Notes under the pieces: model-generated | What the model saw: only the letters and a program-made list of their open reading frames with translations | Database searches by the model: none | What the model was told of the DNA's origin: nothing | DNA from: Calliopsis andreniformis | Lineage: Eukaryota > Arthropoda > Insecta > Hymenoptera > Andrenidae | Assembly (NCBI RefSeq): GCF_051401765.1 | Contig: NW_027480450.1 | Coordinates: 1,550,001-1,614,000, forward strand | Direction: 5' to 3' | DNA: 64,000 nucleotides | Shown: one piece after another, positions 1-10,594 of the stretch | Numbering within the stretch: position 1 is the stretch's first letter | Layout of the letters: the number at the start of each line of letters is the position of its first letter | Translations under genes and position numbers: made by a program

Positions 1-719
1 TCCCTCATCCTTCAATCCTCAATACCCAATCCTCAATCTTAAATCCTCAATCCCCAATCGTCAATTCTCAATCCTCAATCCTCAGCCCTAAGTCCTCAAT
101 CCTCAGTCCTCAGCCCTCAGCCCTCATCCTCAATCCTCAATACTCAATCCTCAATACGCAATCTTCAAATCTCTATCCACAAACATCAATTCTCATCACT
201 CAACCCTCAACACTCAGTCCTCAATGTTCAATCCTCAATCCTCAATTCTCAATCTTGCATCCTCAATACTGAATCTTCAATCCTCAATCCTCAATCCTCA
301 ATCCTCAATCCTCAATCCTCAATCTTCAATCCTCAGTCCCCAATCCTTAATCTTCAATCCTCAATCCGCAATCCTCAATCGTTAATCCTCAATCCTCAGC
401 CCTCAGTTCCCAAACCTCAATTCTCAACCCTCAGACCTCATCCTCAATCCTCAATCCTCAATCCTCAATCCTCAATCTTCGACACTCAATACTCAATCTT
501 CAACCCTCAATCCTCAGTCCTCAATCCTCAATTCTGAATCCTCAATACTCAATCTTCAACACTCAATCCTCAGTCCTCAATACTCGAAAATCAATCCTCA
601 ATTCTCAATACTCAATCCTAAATCAACAATCCTCAATCTTCAATACTCAATCCTCAATCCTCAATCCTCAATACTCAATACTCAACCATCAATCCTCAGT
701 TCTCAATACCCAATGGAAT

Positions 720-737
720 ATCCTGAATTCTCAGGAT
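720..737. repeat. Hairpin box, perfect type (ATCCTGAATTCTCAGGAT)
   Basis: Two perfect 7-base arms (ATCCTGA / TCAGGAT) flank ATTC, and an EcoRI site (GAATTC) sits in the middle. The box breaks the 7-bp pattern and is one of the few places with GG on the + strand. Further copies of this exact form start at 5,117, 9,514, 11,305, 14,887, 16,036, 17,529, 18,856, 21,962, 24,634, 27,536, 28,685, 30,491, 32,405, 35,307, 37,120, 39,652, 40,801, 42,294, 43,621, 46,727, 49,399, 52,301, 53,450, 55,256, 59,716 and 61,529. Function is unknown; a protein-binding or recombination role is only a guess. Confidence 0.85.
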
Positions 738-983
738 TCGATACTCAAACCTCAATCCTCAACCCTCAGCCCTCATTCTCAATCCTCAATCCTCAATCCT
801 CAGTCATCAATCCTCAATCTTCAATACTCAATCGTCAAACGTCAGTCCTCAATCCTCAATCCTCAATCCTCAATCCTCGTTCCTCAAACCTCAATCCTCA
901 ACCCTCAGTCCTCATCCTCAATTCCCAATTCTCAATCTTCAATACTCAATCCTCAACCCTCAATTTTCAATACACAATAGAAT

Positions 984-1001
984 ATCCTGAATTCGCAGGA
1001 T
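984..1001. repeat. Hairpin box, G variant (ATCCTGAATTCGCAGGAT)
   Basis: It is the same box with T to G at position 12, which leaves 6-base arms (ATCCTG / CAGGAT). In type A it lies 264 bp after the perfect box and again at 1,681 (383 bp after the third box). Other copies include 5,381, 6,078, 9,778, 10,475, 10,949, 11,569, 14,057, 14,531, 15,151, 16,300, 16,684, 20,244, 22,909, 25,581, 27,800, 28,949 and 35,571. The spacing pattern 264 / about 314 / 383 is kept wherever no deletion intervened. Confidence 0.83.
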
Positions 1002-1297
1002 TCAATACTCAAACCTCAATCCTCAACCCTCAGCCCTCATCCTCCATCCTCGATCCTCAGCCCTCATCCTCAATCCTCAATACACAATCCTCAATCCTCA
1101 ATCTTCAATCCTCAGTCATCAATCATCAATCCTCAATCTTCAATACTCAATCCTCAATCCTCAATCGTCAATCCTCAATCCTCAATCCTCAATCCTCAAT
1201 CATCAATCCTCAATCTTCAATAATCAGTTCTCAATCCTCAATCCTCAATCCTCAATACTCAACCATCAATCCTCAATTCTTCAATACTCAATAGAAT

Positions 1298-1315
1298 ATC
1301 CTGAATCCTCAAGAT
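1298..1315. repeat. Hairpin box, degraded type (ATCCTGAATCCTCAAGAT)
   Basis: This third member of each cluster has lost the EcoRI site (GAATCC) and has one arm mismatch (TCAAGAT). Because the changes bring it closer to the TCAATCC background, it may be a decayed box or an intermediate. Copies start at 5,695, 10,092, 11,876, 13,674, 15,458, 16,385, 19,868, 22,533, 25,205 and 28,107, among others. Confidence 0.8.
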
Positions 1316-2054
1316 TCGATACTCAAACCTCAAACCTCAACCCTCAGCCCTCATTCTCAATCCTCAATCCTCAATCCTCAATCGTCAATATTCAATCCTC
1401 AATACTCAATCTTCAATCCTCAATACTCAATACTCAATCCTCAATCCTCAATCCTCAATCCTCAGTCATCAATCCTCAATCTTCAATACTCAATCGTCAA
1501 TCGTCAGTCCTCAATCCTCAATCCTCAATCCTCGTTCCTCAAACCTCAATCCTCAACCCTCAGGCCTCATCCTCAATTCTCAATTCTCAATTCTCAATCT
1601 TCAATACTCAATCCTCAATCCTCAATTCCCAATCCTCAATACTCAACCATCAATACTCAATTCTCAATACACAACAGAATATCCTGAATTCGCAGGATTC
1701 AATACTCAAACCTCAATCCTAAACCCTCTGCCCTCATCCTCCATCCTCGATCCTCAGCCCTCATCCTCAATCCTCAATACTCAATCCTCAATCCTCAGTC
1801 TTCAATCCTCAACACTCAATATTCAATCCTCAATATTCAATCCTCAATACTAAATCTTCAATCCACAATCCTCAATCCTCAATCCTCAATCCTCTGTCAT
1901 CAATCCTCAATCCTCAATACTCAATCGTCAATCCTCAGTCCTCAATACACAATCCTCAATCCTCGTTCCTCAAACTTCAATCCTCAACCCTCAGTCCTCA
2001 TCCTCAATTCTCAATTCTCAATCCTCAATCCTCAATCCTCAATCTTGAATCCTC

Positions 2055-2080
2055 AATAAAAAATCTCCAATCCTAGATCA
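2055..2080. repeat. A-rich landmark (AATAAAAAATC...CCTAGATC)
   Basis: AATAAAAAATCTCC followed by AATCCTAGATCATC is the only A6 run of the array and occurs once per A or E block: 2,055, 6,452, 17,841, 30,803, 37,432, 42,606, 55,568 and 61,841. It contains the AATAAA hexamer, but nothing nearby suggests a transcript end. It is absent from types B and C because of the 1,495-bp deletion that separates them from A. Confidence 0.75.
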
Positions 2081-2274
2081 TCAATCCCCAATACTCAATC
2101 CTTAATCCTCAATCTTCAATCCTCAATTCCCAGTCCTCAATTTTCAATCCTCAATGCTCAATCCTCAATCCTCAAGCCTCAGTCCTCAATCCTCATTCCT
2201 CAATCCTCAAACGTCAATCTTCAAACCTGAATACTCAATCTTGAATCCTCAATCCTCAATCCTCAATCCTCAAT

Positions 2275-2389
2275 AGAATATCCCCAATTCACAGTTTTCA
2301 ATACTCAATACTCAATCTGCAATCTTCAAATCTCCATCCACAAACATCAATTCTCATCACTCAACCCTCAACACTCAGTCCTCAATGTT
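2275..2389. repeat. CACAG landmark block (~115 bp)
   Basis: It starts AGAATATCCCCAATTCACAG, then holds TCTGCAATC, AAATCTCCATCCACAAACAT and CATCACTCAACC, and ends at CTCAATGTTC. It is the longest stretch that strays from the monomer yet stays conserved. Copies start at 3,428, 6,672, 7,825, 10,727, 12,344, 14,309, 18,061, 19,477, 20,496, 23,161 and 25,833, with shifted forms (AGAATAACCTC) at 4,176, 8,573, 21,244, 23,916 and 26,588. A copy lacking its first part is at about 161-228. It is usually preceded by AACAATCAGTTGTC. No coding or RNA signature was recognised. Confidence 0.78.
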
Positions 2390-4390
2390 CAATCCTCAAT
2401 TCTCAATTCTCAATCTTCAATCATCAATACTGAATCTTCAATCCTCAATCCTCAATCCTCAATCCTCAATCCTCTACCCTCAATCCTCAATCCACAATCA
2501 TCAATCCTCAATCTTCAATACTCAATCCTCAATCCTCAATCCTCAATCCTCAATCCTCAATCCTCAGTCCTCAATCCTCAATCGTCAATCCTCAATCCCC
2601 AATCCTCAATCTTCAATCCTCAATGCTCAATCCTCAATCCTCAATCCTCAACCTTCAATCCTCAATACTCAATCATCACTCCTCAATTCCCAATCCTCAA
2701 TCCTTAATCCCCAATCCTCAGTCCTCAATCTTCAATCCTCAATACTCAATCTTCAATCCTCAGTCCTCAATCCTCAATCCTCAATTCTCAACCCTCAACC
2801 CACAATCCTCAGACCTCAAACATCAATACTCAACCCCCAGTCCTCGTCCTCAACCCACAGCCCTCAATACTCAATCCTCAATCTTCAACCATCAATATTC
2901 AATATTCAATCCTCAATCCTCAAACCTCAGTCCTCAATCCTCAGTCCTCAAACCTCAATCCTGAATCTTCAATCCTCAATCCTCAATCCTCAATCCTCAA
3001 TCCTCAATCCTCAATCTTCAATCCTCAGTCCCCAATCCTTAATCTTCAATCCTCAATCCTCAATCCTCAATCGTCAATCCTCAATCCTCAATCTTCAATC
3101 CTCAATGCTCAATCCTCAATCCACAATCCTCAATCCTCAATCCTCAACCCTCATTCTTCAATCCTCAATACCCAATCCTCAATCTTCAATCCTCAATCCC
3201 CAATCGTCAATTCTCAATCCTCAATCCTCAGCCCTAAGTCCTCAATCCTCAGCCCTCATCCTCAATCCTCAATACACAATCCTCAATCCTCAATCTTCAA
3301 TCCTCAACACTCAATATTCAATCCTCAATCCTCGGTCCTCAAACCTCAATTCTGTATCCTCAACACTGAATTCTCAATCTTCAGCCCTCAGGCCTCAACA
3401 ATCAGTTGTCAATCCTCAATCCTCAATAGAATATCCCCAATTCACAGCTTTCAATACTCAATACTCAATCTGCAATCTTCAAATCTCTATCCACAAACAT
3501 CAATCCTCATCACTCATCCCTCAACACTCAGTCCTCAATGTTCAATCCTCAATTCTCAATTCTCAATCTTCCAACCTCAATACTGAATCTTCAATCCTCA
3601 ATCCTCAATCCTCAATCCTCAATCCTCAACCCTCAATCCTCAATCATCAATCATCAATCCTCAATCTTCAATACTCAATCCTCAATCCTCAATCCTCAAT
3701 CCTCAGTCCTCAATACTCAATCGTCAATCCTCAATCCCCAATACTCAATCTTCAATCCTCAATCCTCAATCCTCAATCCTCAATCCACAATCTTCAATCC
3801 TCAATGCTCAATCTTCACTCGTCAATTCCCAATCCTCAATCCTTAATCCCCAATCCTCAATCCTCAATCTTCGACCCTCAATACTCAATCTTCAATCCTC
3901 AGTCCTCAATCCTCAATCCTCAATTCTTAATCCTCAACCCTCAATCCTCAGACCTCAAACATCAATACTCAACCCTCAGTCCTCGTCCTCAATCCACAAC
4001 CCTCAATACTCAATCCTTAATCTTCAATCATCAATATTCAATATTCAATCCTCAATCCTCAATCCTCAGTCCTCAATCCCCAGTCTTCAAACCTCAATCC
4101 TGAATCCTCAAACCTGAATCCTCAATCTTCAGCCCCCAGTCCTAAACAATCAGTTGTCAATACTCAATCCTCAATAGAATAACCTCAATTCACAGTTTTC
4201 AATACTCAATACTCTATCTGCAATCTACAAATCTCTATGCACAAACATCAATTCTCGTCACGCAACCCTCAACACTGAGTCCCCAATCCTCAATCTTCAA
4301 TCCTCGATCCTCAATCCTCAATCCACAATCGTCAACCTTCAATCCTGAATATTCAATCTTCAATCCACAATCCTCAATCCTCAATCCTCA

Positions 4391-7300
4391 TCCCTCATCC
4401 TTCAATCCTCAATACCCAATCCTCAATCTTCAATCCTCAATCCCCAATCGTCAATTCTCAATCCTCAATCCTCAGCCCTAAGTCCTCAATCCTCAGTCCT
4501 CAGCCCTCAGCCCTCATCCTCAATCCTCAATACTCAATCCTCAATACGCAATCTTCAAATCTCTATCCACAAACATCAATTCTCATCACTCAACCCTCAA
4601 CACTCAGTCCTCAATGTTCAATCCTCAATCCTCAATTCTCAATCTTGCATCCTCAATACTGAATCTTCAATCCTCAATCCTCAATCCTCAATCCTCAATC
4701 CTCAATCCTCAATCCTCAATCTTCAATCCTCAGTCCCGAATCCTTAATCTTCAATCCTCAATCCGCAATCCTCAATCGTTAATCCTCAATCCTCAGCCCT
4801 CAGTTCCCAAACCTCAATCCTCAACCCTCAGACCTCATCCTCAATCCTCAATCCTCAATCCTCAATCCTCAATCTTCAACACTCAATACTCAATCTTCAA
4901 CCCTCAATCCTCAGTCCTCAATCCTCAATTCTGAATCCTCAATACTCAATCTTCAACACTCAATCCTCAGTCCTCAATACTCGAAAATCAATCCTCAATT
5001 CTCAATACTCAATCCTAAATCAACAATCCTCAATCTTCAATACTCAATCCTCAATCCTCAATCCTCAATACTCAATACTCAACCATCAATCCTCAGTTCT
5101 CAATACCCAATGGAATATCCTGAATTCTCAGGATTCGATACTCAAACCTCAATCCTCAACCCTCAGCCCTCATTCTCAATCCTCAATCCTCAATCCTCAG
5201 TCATCAATCCTCAATCTTCAATACTCAATCGTCAAACGTCAGTCCTCAATCCTCAATCCTCAATCCTCAATCCTCGTTCCTCAAACCTCAATCCTCAACC
5301 CTCAGTCCTCATCCTCAATTCCCAATTCTCAATCTTCAATACTCAATCCTCAACCCTCAATTTTCAATACACAATAGAATATCCTGAATTCGCAGGATTC
5401 AATACTCAAACCTCAATCCTCAACCCTCAGCCCTCATCCTCCATCCTCGATCCTCAGCCCTCATCCTCAATCCTCAATACACAATCCTCAATCCTCAATC
5501 TTCAATCCTCAGTCATCAATCATCAATCCTCAATCTTCAATACTCAATCCTCAATCCTCAATCGTCAATCCTCAATCCTCAATCCTCAATCCTCAATCAT
5601 CAATCCTCAATCTTCAATAATCAGTTCTCAATCCTCAATCCTCAATCCTCAATACTCAACCATCAATCCTCAATTCTTCAATACTCAATAGAATATCCTG
5701 AATCCTCAAGATTCGATACTCAAACCTCAAACCTCAACCCTCAGCCCTCATTCTCAATCCTCAATCCTCAATCCTCAATCGTCAATATTCAATCCTCAAT
5801 ACTCAATCTTCAATCCTCAATACTCAATACTCAATCCTCAATCCTCAATCCTCAATCCTCAGTCATCAATCCTCAATCTTCAATACTCAATCGTCAATCG
5901 TCAGTCCTCAATCCTCAATCCTCAATCCTCGTTCCTCAAACCTCAATCCTCAACCCTCAGGCCTCATCCTCAATTCTCAATTCTCAATTCTCAATCTTCA
6001 ATACTCAATCCTCAATCCTCAATTCCCAATCCTCAATACTCAACCATCAATACTCAATTCTCAATACACAACAGAATATCCTGAATTCGCAGGATTCAAT
6101 ACTCAAACCTCAATCCTAAACCCTCTGCCCTCATCCTCCATCCTCGATCCTCAGCCCTCATCCTCAATCCTCAATACTCAATCCTCAATCCTCAGTCTTC
6201 AATCCTCAACACTCAATATTCAATCCTCAATATTCAATCCTCAATACTAAATCTTCAATCCACAATCCTCAATCCTCAATCCTCAATCCTCTGTCATCAA
6301 TCCTCAATCCTCAATACTCAATCGTCAATCCTCAGTCCTCAATACACAATCCTCAATCCTCGTTCCTCAAACTTCAATCCTCAACCCTCAGTCCTCATCC
6401 TCAATTCTCAATTCTCAATCCTCAATCCTCAATCCTCAATCTTGAATCCTCAATAAAAAATCTCCAATCCTAGATCATCAATCCCCAATACTCAATCCTT
6501 AATCCTCAATCTTCAATCCTCAATTCCCAGTCCTCAATTTTCAATCCTCAATGCTCAATCCTCAATCCTCAAGCCTCAGTCCTCAATCCTCATTCCTCAA
6601 TCCTCAAACGTCAATCTTCAAACCTGAATACTCAATCTTCAATCCTCAATCCTCAATCCTCAATCCTCAATAGAATATCCCCAATTCACAGTTTTCAATA
6701 CTCAATACTCAATCTGCAATCTTCAAATCTCCATCCACAAACATCAATTCTCATCACTCAACCCTCAACACTCAGTCCTCAATGTTCAATCCTCAATTCT
6801 CAATTCTCAATCTTCAATCATCAATACTGAATCTTCAATCCTCAATCCTCAATCCTCAATCCTCAATCCTCTACCCTCAATCCTCAATCCACAATCATCA
6901 ATCCTCAATCTTCAATACTCAATCCTCAATCCTCAATCCTCAATCCTCAATCCTCAATCCTCAGTCCTCAATCCTCAATCGTCAATCCTCAATCCCCAAT
7001 CCTCAATCTTCAATCCTCAATGCTCAATCCTCAATCCTCAATCCTCAACCTTCAATCCTCAATACTCAATCATCACTCCTCAATTCCCAATCCTCAATCC
7101 TTAATCCCCAATCCTCAGTCCTCAATCTTCAATCCTCAATACTCAATCTTCAATCCTCAGTCCTCAATCCTCAATCCTCAATTCTCAACCCTCAACCCAC
7201 AATCCTCAGACCTCAAACATCAATACTCAACCCCCAGTCCTCGTCCTCAACCCACAGCCCTCAATACTCAATCCTCAATCTTCAACCATCAATATTCAAT

Positions 7301-8787
7301 ATTCAATCCTCAATCCTCAAACCTCAGTCCTCAATCCTCAGTCCTCAAACCTCAATCCTGAATCTTCAATCCTCAATCCTCAATCCTCAATCCTCAATCC
7401 TCAATCCTCAATCTTCAATCCTCAGTCCCCAATCCTTAATCTTCAATCCTCAATCCTCAATCCTCAATCGTCAATCCTCAATCCTCAATCTTCAATCCTC
7501 AATGCTCAATCCTCAATCCACAATCCTCAATCCTCAATCCTCAACCCTCATTCTTCAATCCTCAATACCCAATCCTCAATCTTCAATCCTCAATCCCCAA
7601 TCGTCAATTCTCAATCCTCAATCCTCAGCCCTAAGTCCTCAATCCTCAGCCCTCATCCTCAATCCTCAATACACAATCCTCAATCCTCAATCTTCAATCC
7701 TCAACACTCAATATTCAATCCTCAATCCTCGGTCCTCAAACCTCAATTCTGTATCCTCAACACTGAATTCTCAATCTTCAGCCCTCAGGCCTCAACAATC
7801 AGTTGTCAATCCTCAATCCTCAATAGAATATCGCCAATTCACAGCTTTCAATACTCAATACTCAATCTGCAATCTTCAAATCTCTATCCACAAACATCAA
7901 TCCTCATCACTCATCCCTCAACACTCAGTCCTCAATGTTCAATCCTCAATTCTCAATTCTCAATCTTCCAACCTCAATACTGAATCTTCAATCCTCAATC
8001 CTCAATCCTCAATCCTCAATCCTCAACCCTCAATCCTCAATCATCAATCATCAATCCTCAATCTTCAATACTCAATCCTCAATCCTCAATCCTCAATCCT
8101 CAGTCCTCAATACTCAATCGTCAATCCTCAATCCCCAATACTCAATCTTCAATCCTCAATCCTCAATCCTCAATCCTCAATCCACAATCTTCAATCCTCA
8201 ATACTCAATCTTCACTCGTCAATTCCCAATCCTCAATCCTTAATCCCCAATCCTCAATCCTCAATCTTCGACCCTCAATACTCAATCTTCAATCCTCAGT
8301 CCTCAATCCTCAATCCTCAATTCTTAATCCTCAACCCTCAATCCTCAGACCTCAAACATCAATACTCAACCCTCAGTCCTCGTCCTCAATCCACAACCCT
8401 CAATACTCAATCCTCAATCTTCAATCATCAATATTCAATATTCAATCCTCAATCCTCAATCCTCAGTCCTCAATCCCCAGTCTTCAAACCTCAATCCTGA
8501 ATCCTCAAACCTGAATCCTCAATCTTCAGCCCCCAGTCCTAAACAATCAGTTGTCAATACTCAATCCTCAATAGAATAACCTCAATTCACAGTTTTCAAT
8601 ACTCAATACTCTATCTGCAATCTACAAATCTCTATGCACAAACATCAATTCTCGTCACGCAGCCCTCAACACTGAGTCCCCAATCCTCAATCTTCAATCC
8701 TCGATCCTCAATCCTCAATCCACAATCGTCAACCTTCAATCCTGAATATTCAATCTTCAATCCACAATCCTCAATCCTCAATCCTCA
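4391..8787. repeat. HOR type A, copy 2 (4,397 bp)
   Basis: This is a head-to-tail copy of 1-4,390. Downstream of base 700 the offset is a constant 4,397: hairpin boxes lie at 5,117, 5,381, 5,695 and 6,078, the A-rich block at 6,452, and CACAG blocks at 6,672, 7,825 and 8,573. The few substitutions seen against copy 1 include C to G in the 7,825 block (ATATCGCC instead of ATATCCCC) and G to A near 8,203. Such closeness points to recent duplication or ongoing homogenisation. Confidence 0.9.
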
Positions 8788-10594
8788 TCCCTCATCCTTC
8801 AATCCTCAATACCCAATCCTCAATCTTCAATCCTCAATCCCCAATCGTCAATTCTCAATCCTCAATCCTCAGCCCTAAGTCCTCAATCCTCAGTCCTCAG
8901 CCCTCAGCCCTCATCCTCAATCCTCAATACTCAATCCTCAATACGCAATCTTCAAATCTCTATCCACAAACATCAATTCTCATCACTCAACCCTCAACAC
9001 TCAGTCCTCAATGTTCAATCCTCAATCCTCAATTCTCAATCTTGCATCCTCAATACTGAATCTTCAATCCTCAATCCTCAATCCTCAATCCTCAATCCTC
9101 AATCCTCAATCCTCAATCTTCAATCCTCAGTCCCCAATCCTTAATCTTCAATCCTCAATCCGCAATCCTCAATCGTTAATCCTCAATCCTCAGCCCTCAG
9201 TTCCCAAACCTCAATCCTCAACCCTCAGACCTCATCCTCAATCCTCAATCCTCAATCCTCAATCCTCAATCTTCAACACTCAATACTCAATCTTCAACCC
9301 TCAATCCTCAGTCCTCAATCCTCAATTCTGAATCCTCAATACTCAATCTTCAACACTCAATCCTCAGTCCTCAATACTCGAAAATCAATCCTCAATTCTC
9401 AATACTCAATCCTAAATCAACAATCCTCAATCTACAATACTCAATCCTCAATCCTCAATCCTCAATACTCAATACTCAACCATCAATCCTCAGTTCTCAA
9501 TACCCAATGGAATATCCTGAATTCTCAGGATTCGATACTCAAACCTCAATCCTCAACCCTCAGCCCTCATTCTCAATCCTCAATCCTCAATCCTCAGTCA
9601 TCAATCCTCAATCTTCAATACTCAATCGTCAAACGTCAGTCCTCAATCCTCAATCCTCAATCCTCAATCCTCGTTCCTCAAACCTCAATCCTCAACCCTC
9701 AGTCCTCATCCTCAATTCCCAATTCTCAATCTTCAATACTCAATCCTCAACCCTCAATTTTCAATACACAATAGAGTATCCTGAATTCGCAGGATTCAAT
9801 ACTCAAACCTCAATCCTCAACCCTCAGCCCTCATCCTCCATCCTCGATCCTCAGCCCTCATCCTCAATCCTCAATACACAATCCTCAATCCTCAATCTTC
9901 AATCCTCAGTCATCAATCATCAATCCTCAATCTTCAATACTCAATCCTCAATCCTCAATCGTCAATCCTCAATCCTCAATCCTCAATCCTCAATCATCAA
10001 TCCTCAATCTTCAATAATCAGTTCTCAATCCTCAATCCTCAATCCTCAATACTCAACCATCAATCCTCAATTCTTCAATACTCAATAGAATATCCTGAAT
10101 CCTCAAGATTCGATACTCAAACCTCAAACCTCAACCCTCAGCCCTCATTCTCAATCCTCAATCCTCAATCCTCAATCGTCAATATTCAATCCTCAATACT
10201 CAATCTTCAATCCTCAATACTCAATACTCAATCCTCAATCCTCAATCCTCAATCCTCAGTCATCAATCCTCAATCTTCAATACTCAATCGTCAATCGTCA
10301 GTCCTCAATCCTCAATCCTCAATCCTCGTTCCTCAAACCTCAATCCTCAACCCTCAGGCCTCATCCTCAATTCTCAATTCTCAATTCTCAATCTTCAATA
10401 CTCAATCCTCAATCCTCAATTCCCAATCCTCAATACTCAACCATCAATACTCAATTCTCAATACACAACAGAATATCCTGAATTCGCAGGATTCAATACT
10501 CAAACCTCAATCCTAAACCCTCAGCCCTCATCCTCCATCCTCGATCCCCAGCCCTCATCCTCAATCCTCAATACTCAATCCTCAATCCTCAATC
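8788..10594. repeat. HOR type A, copy 3, partial
   Basis: It continues the 4,397-bp period of copy 2, with hairpin boxes at 9,514, 9,778, 10,092 and 10,475. The second box is preceded by GAGTATCC rather than GAATATCC. A few substitutions build up after about 10,515. At 10,595-10,628 the unit leaves the type A order and jumps to sequence that lies 1,495 bp further along a full A unit. It is therefore a truncated A copy fused to type B. Confidence 0.85.

Larger units (their letters stand above)
1..4390. repeat. HOR type A, copy 1 (4,390 bp)
   Basis: The first bases (TCCCTCATCCTTCAATCCTC) recur at 4,391 and 8,788, which defines a head-to-tail unit; the phase is arbitrary because the window starts inside the array. 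Landmarks in order are a truncated CACAG block at about 161-228, hairpin boxes at 720, 984, 1,298 and 1,681, the A-rich block at 2,055, and CACAG blocks at 2,275, 3,428 and 4,176. This copy is one 7-bp monomer shorter than copy 2; the missing monomer lies in the first 700 bases. It differs from copy 2 by only scattered single bases, for example at about 41, 480, 2,231, 3,440 and 3,806. Confidence 0.9.

Noticed and set aside
713..1294. Repeated 193-codon frame beginning M-E-Y-P-E-F as a conserved protein
   Set aside because: Its distinctive start is the translation of the hairpin box (GGAATATCCTGAATTC). The box recurs in different frames and contexts, and conservation follows the DNA repeat rather than the reading frame.
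2055..2060. AATAAA as a polyadenylation signal
   Set aside because: It is a chance hexamer in an A-rich variant. No gene precedes it, and it recurs only because the HOR is copied.
2385..4103. Long + strand reading frames, up to 572 codons (also 6,782-8,500, 34,715-36,316 and 59,124-60,725), as real genes
   Set aside because: They are made entirely of the satellite heptapeptide, overlap other frames that read the same peptide, start at chance ATG variants such as CAATGTTC, and tolerate frame-breaking indels between copies (one C lost near 12,897, and 7-bp, 356-bp and 1,142-bp losses). No start context, domain or frame conservation was seen.
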